Positions 43,227 through 50,135 of a DNA stretch of 64,000 bases are shown piece by piece; position 1 is the stretch's first letter; each line of letters begins with the position of its first letter. The notes beneath the pieces are model-generated. The model was not told the DNA's origin. It did not search any database and saw only the letters and a program-made list of their open reading frames with translations. The translations under genes were made by a program, and so were the position numbers. The stretch is from Rheinheimera soli (lineage in GTDB: Bacteria; Pseudomonadota; Gammaproteobacteria; Enterobacterales; Alteromonadaceae): NCBI RefSeq assembly GCF_021290985.1, contig NZ_JAJOYU010000008.1:1-64000 (forward strand), written 5' to 3'.

Positions 43227-44402
43227 ATGATTGATCATCCTCCATCAGAGTTACTGCTGTCATTTATCTGGTTATTGGCATTAGTTGCCGGTATAGCCTG
43301 GTGTTTAATGGCCCATCCACTGCGTGTCGCCCCCAAAGCCAGTTTTCGGTTTTTTGCCGCCAATCTGGCATTAGGTGTTGGCATTTATTTACTGACCTTA
43401 CGCACAGCAGACGCCAATTTACTGAACTGGTTTCTTGCCGATATGGCGATACTGAGCAGTTTTATGTTGATGGGCTGGGGTATTCAGCAGTTGTTTAAAC
43501 TGCAATCAAGTGTGAAGCGGGATAGCCTGATCCTGTTGCTCACTGCTGTATTGATGCTGGCAGGTCAGTTACAACAACTGCATCCGATCTTTTTAGGTGT
43601 GGTGTTTTCAGTTACTGCTACTGTGTTTTCGTTTTCAGCCAGCCGCAATAATTTTCAGGCTATACAAAAAGATTTTGGTTTTGCTGCAGCTTGCCTGATG
43701 TCCGCGCCATTATTTGTCATGACAGCTATTTTCTTCGCCCGCAGCTTAATCCTGTTGTGGCCTGAACCCCAGGCAGATGCTTTTGTTGCCACTTACACAG
43801 ATGAAGCTATGCCGTTATTATGGTCTTATGTCATTCTGACGCTGGCCATTAACATAGTGATGGTCGGAGGCGCGTTAGCGCGGCTGGTTGCCAAAATCCG
43901 CCAATTTGCCGAGCGGGACCAGTTAACAGGCTTATGGAACAGAAGAGCCGCATTAAAAAAACTGCAGGAAATACATGAACAATGGCAGAAACAACAACAG
44001 AGCTACAGCCTGATATTGTTGGATTTAGACCACTTTAAACTGATTAATGACAGCTTAGGCCATGACGCTGGTGATGCCGCTTTACGCCGCTGCGCTACCA
44101 CTTTATCTGCTGTGGTGCGTACTCAGGATCTGGTCAGCCGTTATGGTGGCGAAGAGTTTTTATTAATGTTTCCCGGAGTGTCTGCTACTGAATTGCCTCT
44201 GATCGCCGAAAAAATCCGCAGTACACTGTCAGGCTGCCAGTTGATTTGGCACAACAATCCTATAGAACTCAGCGCCAGCCTGGGTTATGTCACTGTCTAT
44301 CCTGGCGCTAAAGCCGAACATCTGCTGACGCTGGCAGACCACGCTATGTATCAGGCGAAAGCTGAAGGTCGCAATAAAGCCTGCGCTGCTGTTGCAGACT
44401 AA
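43227..44402 (+). CDS. membrane diguanylate cyclase (GGDEF)
   Basis: 391 residues. Six or seven N-terminal membrane helices (about 10-225) form an uncharacterised sensor. The GGDEF domain follows (about 230-390) with active motif RYGGEEF and an inhibitory I-site RTQD placed five residues before it. LDLDHFKLINDSLGHDAGD holds the metal Asp. Predicted to make c-di-GMP with product feedback. It is convergent with the serine hydrolase gene, 29 bp apart. The 43000-43226 gap shows nothing I can assign. Confidence 0.9.
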   Translation: MIDHPPSELLLSFIWLLALVAGIAWCLMAHPLRVAPKASFRFFAANLALGVGIYLLTLRTADANLLNWFLADMAILSSFMLMGWGIQQLFKLQSSVKRDSLILLLTAVLMLAGQLQQLHPIFLGVVFSVTATVFSFSASRNNFQAIQKDFGFAAACLMSAPLFVMTAIFFARSLILLWPEPQADAFVATYTDEAMPLLWSYVILTLAINIVMVGGALARLVAKIRQFAERDQLTGLWNRRAALKKLQEIHEQWQKQQQSYSLILLDLDHFKLINDSLGHDAGDAALRRCATTLSAVVRTQDLVSRYGGEEFLLMFPGVSATELPLIAEKIRSTLSGCQLIWHNNPIELSASLGYVTVYPGAKAEHLLTLADHAMYQAKAEGRNKACAAVAD

Positions 44403-44431
44403 CAAACCGGCATCAGGTGCGATTCAACAGA

Positions 44432-45595
44432 TCAATCAGTTCTGATACTGCTCAGTAGATGTTGAATGATACGATCTGCCTGAGTTTTGTAGAGGGCCCA
44501 TTGCAGATAATTGCCTTGAGTCAGTACCAACACCATATCCAGAGTTGGAAACACAGCAATGTACTGGCCTCCATCGCCTTCAGCTGTGTAATAAGAAACG
44601 CCATCTTGCTGTCGTAGCCAGAAGTAATAGCCATAGTCTCCGGCAGGACTTTTAGCCTGAGGGCTTGTCATCTGCTGGACCCAGCCAGTTGGCAACAGCT
44701 GCTCCCCCTGCCACTGACCTTGCTGCAAATACAAAATACCTAGTTTGAGCATGTCACGTGGTGTGAGCCATAAACGAGCCGAACCTTCGGGCACGCCGTC
44801 GGGTTGAGTGTCCCAGCGGTACTGGATAAATCCTAACTTATCAAATAGCTGCTGTTTGGCCCAAGGCTGCAGAGGCTGTTTTAACTGCTGCTGTAGTAGC
44901 TGCAATACCAGATTAGGTAAAGCACTGTTGTACGCCCAGCTTTTGCCCGGCCCTGTATTGGGCTGTTGCAGCAGGTAATAGACAAAATTCTGTTGCTGCC
45001 ACAGCTTCACCAAATCCTGCCCTGTCCATTCATCCCAAACAAAACCTGCCTGCATCGACAACAGCTGATGCAGGCTAATACTGGCTTTTAACGGGTCCGA
45101 TTTGATCACAGCATCTTGTGGTAACAACTGTGCCAAAGTGGCATCAACAGTCAGGCCTGTTTGCTGCAAGGCAATACCGGTTAAAGTGGCTGTGACAGCT
45201 TTTGTCACAGAAGCTACATAATGAGGTTTATCCGAAGTCCAGACAAAATCCTGCGACCCTTTCACCACCTTGATCCCTTGTTCAAAGTTGATAAAGTCGT
45301 TATTGCCCTTTTGATACTGCTCCAGCACCAAAGCACCGGACTTATACAGCAACAGACTATGTACTTGCTGATAACCGCTTACTGTCTTGTCCTGCAGCTG
45401 CAACAACAGCTGATGCAAAATCTGCTCATTCAAGCCTTTCACCTCAGGTCTTTGCACAGGCAAAGCCGGGTCTGGTGTGTGGTGCTGATGAAACTGGATT
45501 TTGTCCTCTAGGGGCGCGCTCTGCGCCAAAGCAGATAAAAAAGCACAACACAGAACAGCGCCTAGGATCAGCCATTTGCCTGCAGCAGATAACAT
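44432..45595 (-). CDS. exported serine hydrolase, class C beta-lactamase/penicillin-binding fold
   Basis: 387 residues with a signal peptide (cleavage near ALAQSA). Catalytic SxxK in SVTKAVTATL (about residue 130), YxN in AYNSALPN (about 220), and YYTAEGDGGQYIAVF at the KTG-equivalent place. Typical of esterases and peptidases related to EstB and AmpH rather than true beta-lactamases; substrate unknown. It may be co-transcribed with the upstream oxidoreductase (3-bp gap). Confidence 0.82.
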   Translation of the reverse strand: MLSAAGKWLILGAVLCCAFLSALAQSAPLEDKIQFHQHHTPDPALPVQRPEVKGLNEQILHQLLLQLQDKTVSGYQQVHSLLLYKSGALVLEQYQKGNNDFINFEQGIKVVKGSQDFVWTSDKPHYVASVTKAVTATLTGIALQQTGLTVDATLAQLLPQDAVIKSDPLKASISLHQLLSMQAGFVWDEWTGQDLVKLWQQQNFVYYLLQQPNTGPGKSWAYNSALPNLVLQLLQQQLKQPLQPWAKQQLFDKLGFIQYRWDTQPDGVPEGSARLWLTPRDMLKLGILYLQQGQWQGEQLLPTGWVQQMTSPQAKSPAGDYGYYFWLRQQDGVSYYTAEGDGGQYIAVFPTLDMVLVLTQGNYLQWALYKTQADRIIQHLLSSIRTD

Positions 45596-45598
45596 CAG

Positions 45599-46618
45599 TC
45601 AGAACTCCACTGTGCGGCCAAGCTGCTGGCTTTGTTGTGCCAGTTCAATCAGCCGGATCCCTTGCAAAGCTTGTGTTGCAGAAACCGGGCTGGCTTTGCC
45701 TTGCTGCAATGCGGCCACCAGGTGCTGATAAAACAGCTGATAATTGCCAGCCAAGGTGGGATAAGTTCTTTGTCCGTCGGCTTTAGCCACCACACCATAC
45801 AGAGCTTCAGGCTCCAAACCCCAGCTTTCCCCCAAAGGTTTTTGCCCTGCTCTTAATGCGTCTTCCTGCGGATCTAAACCCGTTTTATGATAAGAGCCGT
45901 TATCACCCTGCAGAATAAAACGAGTGGTAGGAAGCGCACAAAAAGGGCTGGAATGCAGCAGCACTTCTTTATCAGCGTAATGCAGCATCAAATGAAAATA
46001 ATCCACTGTCTCACTGCCCTGCCGTAAAGCGCGACAACGGGCAGTTAATGCCTCTGGAGCACCAAATAACGCGATGGCCTGGTCAATCAGATGAGGGCCT
46101 AAGTCATACAAAATACCGGTGCCAGCTCCTTGTTTTTCACGCCAGCGTGGTCTTGGCACAGGCCGGAAACGGTCAAAATGCGATTCAAAATAACGGATAA
46201 CACCGAGTTCACCGGACTCAATCAGTTGCTGTAGTGTCAGAAAATCTCCATCAAAACGCCTGTTATGGTAAACAAAAAGCTGGCGTTGCTGCTGGTCAGC
46301 CAGCTCAAACAGTTCCTGTCCTTGCTCCTCCGTCAGCACAAAAGGTTTTTCCACCAGCACATGTTTTCCGGCCAGCAAGGCTTGTTTTGCCAGTGGGTAA
46401 TGACTGTCATTAGGTGAGGTGATCACCACCAGCTCAGCCTCTGATAAACGGATCAGCTCATCGCCATTTTGATAATGCTGTAACTGTGGATACTCTGATT
46501 TGAGTTCAGGCTGACTGCTGCTGATAGCCACCAGTTCCAGCTCTGGTTGCTGCACAATAAAAGGCAAATGAAAGGTTTTGGCGGATAAGCCATAGCCAAT
46601 AACGGCAGTTTTGATCAT
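45599..46618 (-). CDS. Gfo/Idh/MocA family NAD(P)-dependent oxidoreductase
   Basis: About 339 residues. N-terminal Rossmann motif AVIGYGLSAKTFH, then VEKPFVLT containing the family EKP motif, and a C-terminal alpha/beta substrate domain (GTGILYDLGPHLIDQAI with catalytic-region His). It resembles E. coli YdgJ-type sugar or polyol dehydrogenases. AGGAG precedes the start; 12 further codons upstream lack support. Substrate unknown. Confidence 0.85.
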   Translation of the reverse strand: MIKTAVIGYGLSAKTFHLPFIVQQPELELVAISSSQPELKSEYPQLQHYQNGDELIRLSEAELVVITSPNDSHYPLAKQALLAGKHVLVEKPFVLTEEQGQELFELADQQQRQLFVYHNRRFDGDFLTLQQLIESGELGVIRYFESHFDRFRPVPRPRWREKQGAGTGILYDLGPHLIDQAIALFGAPEALTARCRALRQGSETVDYFHLMLHYADKEVLLHSSPFCALPTTRFILQGDNGSYHKTGLDPQEDALRAGQKPLGESWGLEPEALYGVVAKADGQRTYPTLAGNYQLFYQHLVAALQQGKASPVSATQALQGIRLIELAQQSQQLGRTVEF

Positions 46619-46748
46619 AGATGCTCCTGTATGATTTCGGGCATAAGCAGGCATTGTAATACGACGGAAGCAGGGAAAGGGTGAAAAGATCAGAGAAAAC
46701 GGCAGTGTATGTATATTTTAAAAGTGACAAAAAGTGTTTTTCCAGAAA

Positions 46749-46764
46749 GTCTGAGTATTCAGAT
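46749..46764. repeat. outlying copy of the GTCTGA palindrome family
   Basis: GTCTGAGTATTCAGAT, near-perfect inverted repeat, 15 of 16 positions when compared with a perfect GTCTGA-N4-TCAGAC palindrome. It is located upstream of the hipB operators. The other members lie beyond hipA at 49181-49673. Confidence 0.6.
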
Positions 46765-46854
46765 CAGGATTGTCCTTTTTTGCCCAAAATCGGTTTCTTT
46801 ACCCTACTTGTTATCAGAATTTGGTCCATAAAAAGCGGAGCAACAGCCGAAAAT

Positions 46855-46928
46855 TATCCCCTAAAAGGGATTAATCATGAGTAATCCTTTACAGGGGATA
46901 AGCCATAAACTATCCTCAGAAAAGGATA
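46855..46928. promoter_or_regulatory. three HipB operators
   Basis: Three sites of form TATCC-N8-GGATA: 46855-46872 (right arm GGATT), 46883-46900 (left arm AATCC) and 46911-46928 (perfect). Their starts are exactly 28 bp apart. The motif matches the E. coli HipB operator. They span the region just before hipB, as expected for autorepression. Confidence 0.85.
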
Positions 46929-46944
46929 AAAAAAGAGCAGCATT

Positions 46945-47190
46945 ATGATTTATAGCCCCCAGCAGCTGGCCAATAAGATTAGGTTAATTCGTACCAGTAA
47001 CAATTGGTCTCAAGCCGAGATTGCTAAAAAAGTAGGGATCAAACAGTCGACCTTATCGAATTTTGAAAACGATCCCGACCGCTGCCAATTACAGACCTTG
47101 TTTAAAATCTTGCAAGGGTTGCAGTTACATATGGAGCTGCTTGAACAACCACAGAAATTAGCCTCTGATCCAGATGATGAGAACTGGTAA
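46945..47190 (+). CDS. hipB: HipB antitoxin, XRE-type DNA-binding repressor
   Basis: 81 residues. Cro/CI helix-turn-helix (about 7-62: IRLIRTSNNWSQAEIAKKVG, then SNFENDP) and a short acidic C-terminal tail ending in Trp, as in E. coli HipB, where that tail matters for stability and binding. It neutralises HipA and represses the operon through the three upstream sites. The stop codon directly abuts the hipA ATG. Confidence 0.92.
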   Translation: MIYSPQQLANKIRLIRTSNNWSQAEIAKKVGIKQSTLSNFENDPDRCQLQTLFKILQGLQLHMELLEQPQKLASDPDDENW

Positions 47191-48513
47191 ATGCCGTCAT
47201 TATCGCTCTATATGAACCAATCCTATGTCGGAGAGTTAATCCAGCAGCCAAACGGCGCTCATCAACTGAGCTACGCTCCGTCATGGCTTCAGGACAAAAA
47301 ATCCAGACCATTGTCACTGTCATTGCCGTTACAAAAGGGAAAAATCAGCTCAGAAAAAGTATTCAACTTTTTCGATAACCTACTTCCTGACTCTCCATTA
47401 ATTCGCCAGCGTATCATGAAGCGATTTACTGCACGGTCAAACCGCCCTTTTGACTTATTAAGCCATATTGGTAGAGACAGTGTGGGTGCAATTACCTTGC
47501 TAACTGAGCCTCTGCCGCCCATGGCATCATCAGAAAAACCAGAACTTCAGTTCGAGCCACTCACTGATACCAGGCTACAAGCGCTGCTGTTAGGCTATCA
47601 GTCTGAAAAACCTCTTGGCATGCTGGATGATGAAGATGATTTTCGTATTTCCGTTGCTGGGGCTCAAGAGAAAACGGCGCTGTTGCATTATCAGGGGCAA
47701 TGGTGCATCCCCAAAGGCATGACTCCAACCACCCATATTCTAAAACTACCGATTGGAGAGATTAAAGGCCCCACAGCAACACTGGATTTATCGGAGAGTG
47801 TCGAAAATGAATGGCTATGTATTGAATTAGCCCGTGAGTGTGGCTTTGAAGTGCCGACCGTCGAGATTGTTACCTTAGACGACATCAAAGCCCTGGCAGT
47901 GACCCGTTTTGACAGACGTTGGACCTCTGCACACAACTGGCTTATTCGACTACCACAGGAAGATATGTGTCAGGCACATGGCATTTCACCTGCGCTGAAA
48001 TATGAAAAAGATGGCGGGCCCGGCATCAGCGACATTATGAAACTACTGATGGGGTCAAGTAATGCACTGGCCGATCGAGACAGTTTTATGCGCTTTCAGG
48101 TTTTTCAGTGGTTGATTGGTGCAACAGATGGCCATGCTAAAAACTTCTCTATCTATCTTGAAGCTGGCGGTACTTATCGTTTAACTCCTTTTTACGACAT
48201 TCTATCGGCTTACCCTTTACAGGGAGGAAAAGGCTTAGATATTCGCAAGCTAAGTTTGGCCATGGGTCTGACCGCCAGTAAAGGCAAAAAATATAAACTG
48301 GATTTAATCCAACCCCGCCATTTCATCAATACAGCTAAAGCCACTGGTTTTGACCCAGAACGGATGCAACAGATCATGGATGAATTTGCCGAGACCATGC
48401 CAAGCGCTGTTAGCCGGCTTCAGCAGCGTATGCATACACAGATACCGCAGCGGATCCAAACAGCAATTTTTGACCATACCCTGCGGCAACTAAAACGACT
48501 GCGGGGTGACTGA
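47191..48513 (+). CDS. hipA: HipA toxin, serine/threonine kinase
   Basis: 440 residues, the same size as E. coli HipA, which phosphorylates glutamyl-tRNA synthetase and triggers persistence. Features: N-terminal domain; phosphorylatable-loop region (FRISVAGAQEKTALL, about 150-165, with the autophosphorylated Ser equivalent); catalytic Asp in GATDGHAKNFSI (about 310); metal Asp in FYDILSAYP (about 333). No inactivating change is seen. Its stop codon lies inside the first unit of the 211-bp duplication, showing that the gene sits at a rearrangement junction. Confidence 0.92.
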   Translation: MPSLSLYMNQSYVGELIQQPNGAHQLSYAPSWLQDKKSRPLSLSLPLQKGKISSEKVFNFFDNLLPDSPLIRQRIMKRFTARSNRPFDLLSHIGRDSVGAITLLTEPLPPMASSEKPELQFEPLTDTRLQALLLGYQSEKPLGMLDDEDDFRISVAGAQEKTALLHYQGQWCIPKGMTPTTHILKLPIGEIKGPTATLDLSESVENEWLCIELARECGFEVPTVEIVTLDDIKALAVTRFDRRWTSAHNWLIRLPQEDMCQAHGISPALKYEKDGGPGISDIMKLLMGSSNALADRDSFMRFQVFQWLIGATDGHAKNFSIYLEAGGTYRLTPFYDILSAYPLQGGKGLDIRKLSLAMGLTASKGKKYKLDLIQPRHFINTAKATGFDPERMQQIMDEFAETMPSAVSRLQQRMHTQIPQRIQTAIFDHTLRQLKRLRGD

Positions 48514-48718
48514 ACTGCTGTCGCCAGACAGCCTTTCCAAATGTTAGACACAAACAATTGCCCGGAGCAATTGTTAACATCGGAACGAAGTGACGATGGC
48601 CCGATAGGGTGAGCGCCATGGACGGCGGCGAATAAAAAAACCAGCTCAAGGCTGGTTGATTTTTTTACTGGTCTTTACACCAGTAAAGTGGCGGAGCGGA
48701 CGGGACTCGAACCCGCGC
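48508..48718. repeat. 211-bp tandem duplication, unit A
   Basis: Starts GACTGAACTGCTGTCGCC inside the last codons of hipA and ends in the tRNA-Asp 3' part. It is nearly identical to unit B (48771-48981), same length, period 263 bp. It contains a 9-bp hairpin AACAATTGC-CCGGA-GCAATTGTT (48553-48575) and a - strand terminator. The short frames read from it on the - strand are not genes. Confidence 0.85.
48633..48657 (-). terminator. intrinsic terminator in unit A
   Basis: On the - strand AACCAGC-CTTGA-GCTGGTT followed by seven T residues; it is placed after the tRNA-Asp-like 3' end, as for a tRNA operon terminator. Confidence 0.85.
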
Positions 48719-48796
48719 ATCTTTCAACCTTGGGCGTGACAAGCCGGCCATGCTTTAACAGAGAGCAACCGACTGAACTGCTGTCGCCAGACAGCC
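48689..48796 (-). pseudogene. degenerate tRNA-Asp remnant
   Basis: Read on the - strand, a T-arm/acceptor end with CCA (48718-48689) matches tRNA-Asp. Upstream are an anticodon-arm-like segment GGCCGGCTTGTCACGC and a D-arm-like CAGTTCAGTCGGTT. Extra bases between these parts prevent a cloverleaf, and the 5' acceptor strand is lost. Not expected to be functional. Confidence 0.6.
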
Positions 48797-48981
48797 CTTC
48801 CAAATTTTAGACACAAACAATTGCCCGGAGCAATTGTTAACATCGGAACGAAGTGACGATGGCCCGACAGAGTGAGCGCCATGGACGGCGGCGAATAAAA
48901 AAACCAGCTCAAGGCTGGTTGATTTGTTTACTGAGTGGCTAACCCAGTAAAATGGCGGAGCGGACGGGACTCGAACCCGCG
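48771..48981. repeat. 211-bp tandem duplication, unit B
   Basis: Second copy of the 48508-48718 unit with a small number of substitutions. It carries the same 9-bp hairpin (48816-48838), the same - strand terminator, and the intact tRNA-Asp T-arm/acceptor end. Confidence 0.85.
48895..48920 (-). terminator. intrinsic terminator in unit B
   Basis: Same stem and U-tract as in unit A, 33 bp beyond the CCA of the tRNA-Asp fragment. Confidence 0.85.
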
Positions 48982-49001
48982 ACCCCCGGCGTGACAGGCC
49001 G
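48953..49001 (-). pseudogene. 3' fragment of tRNA-Asp (GTC), attachment-site-like
   Basis: 49 nt matching the tRNA-Asp 3' half exactly in layout: anticodon arm with GTC, variable loop, T-arm (GCGGGTTCGAGTCCCGT) and CCA. The 5' half is absent; after the anticodon stem the sequence changes abruptly to unrelated DNA. Partial tRNA 3' ends of this length are the usual footprint of integration into tRNA genes. The next bases carry a 10-bp inverted repeat (ACCACTTTCA at 49004, TGAAAGTGGT at 49037). Confidence 0.75.
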
Positions 49002-49180
49002 TGACCACTTTCAATAGTGGCTATAATCTCAATAGATGAAAGTGGTAACTAACTGTTTTTAAATGATGTCAGTCCCCTAATAAGCCGGACATCAACCAAG
49101 ATCTATTAACGCGGTGACCATGGACACAGGTGTCCAAAAAGCAGGCCGAGGGTCAGCGGTAAAGACTTTTTGGTCGGCTA

Positions 49181-49673
49181 TGGTATGAAATTTCAGACCA
49201 TAATTTTTACACTTTGCTGAAAATGAGGAGGGAACTTGAATAACTCTTTCATTGCGGTCTGAATATTCAGACTCAGTTCAACTTTGTCGGTAAAAATTTG
49301 ACCATCAGAACGAAAACCATCGCTTGCCGCCACAGAACTTTATTTTCGCTTCAGATAAAAAAAGTCCTGCATTAATTAATTTTTGTCGATGTCAAATTCA
49401 AGCAGGTCTGACTATTCAGACCTTAATTTCAGCACTTTTCGCTCATTTTTTCTGCTTATGACTATGCTTGACCAAGCTCAAAATGCTTCTGCCTGAACGA
49501 GCCTATTTTTTAAATGGCAGAAAAACTGTATCGCCGGAAGGTCTGAAAAATAGGACCAGAAATTGAAGCCTACAAAAAGCACATCCTCAAAGCAGAATAC
49601 TGGCTCACAGCTGGTTAATCTGCCGCTGCTTTTTTGCAAAAACGTATTACCGGACAGTCTGAAACTTAAGACT
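49181..49673. repeat. array of six imperfect GTCTGA-type palindromes in gene-free DNA
   Basis: Members: 49181-49200 (TGGTATGAAATTTCAGACCA), 49257-49272 (GTCTGAATATTCAGAC, perfect), 49289-49303 (GGTAAAAATTTGACC, divergent), 49404-49423 (AGGTCTGACTATTCAGACCT, 8-bp perfect arms), 49540-49557 (GGTCTGAAAAATAGGACC) and 49656-49673 (AGTCTGAAACTTAAGACT). Several are followed within about 15 bases by ACTTTG. Two later copies of ACTTTGAA-N4-GACAGCAA lie near 49719 and 49828. The 49002-49920 region has no credible gene. Confidence 0.65.
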
Positions 49674-49920
49674 TTGCGGTATTTCAAAGACGTAAAATTT
49701 AAATCAACATGCACTGCACTTTGAAATCAGACAGCAATCATTCAATCACCCTTGCCACTTGATTTCAGATTGCACTGGCTTCGTACACCAAAGATCTTGC
49801 GCTGTATAGAGAACCAGCACCAAAGAACTTTGAACTGAGACAGCAAACCAAATTGTATTTATTCAATTCCAAACACAGCGGAAACAACAAGTGAAAAAAA
49901 GATGTGAAGGATCTAATAAA

Positions 49921-50006
49921 TATCCTCCTGCAAAGGGTAAAAATAGAGCAGCCATATGATTTATTGTCCCAGCAACTCACCAAGAAGGTTAGGTTAATTA
50001 ATGCCA
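49921..50006 (+). pseudogene. decayed 5' fragment of a second hipB with its operator
   Basis: Aligns with 46911-46995: a TATCC... operator remnant, AGAGCAGC, ATGATTTAT start (ATG at 49956), then the hipB 5' codons up to TTAGGTTAATT. About three quarters of bases match. One base is missing after the fourth codon, shifting the frame to a TAA ten codons later. No hipA sequence follows. The remainder to 50135 holds nothing I can assign. Confidence 0.75.
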
Positions 50007-50135
50007 TCTTCAGATGAGGTGAACATGACTTGATTCTTCAATAAAGAAACAAATAAACGAATTCAGCCTCTAACATAGCCAAAGGCTGAATGGACGGAGC
50101 ACATGCTTTTACCTGTTCGATACTTTAATACTTAA

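Noticed and set aside
48410-48912. Two - strand frames sharing an identical N-terminal half, suggesting paralogous small proteins
   Set aside because: They arise from the 211-bp tandem duplication, include terminators and tRNA fragments, and the first overlaps hipA antisense.
48953-49001. Functional tRNA-Asp gene
   Set aside because: The 5' acceptor, D-arm and first part of the molecule are missing; only the 3' half is present.
49181-49673. CRISPR array or integron attC array
   Set aside because: Spacing is irregular, repeats are degenerate palindromes of about 16-20 bp, no cas or integrase gene is present, and the attC core sequences are absent.
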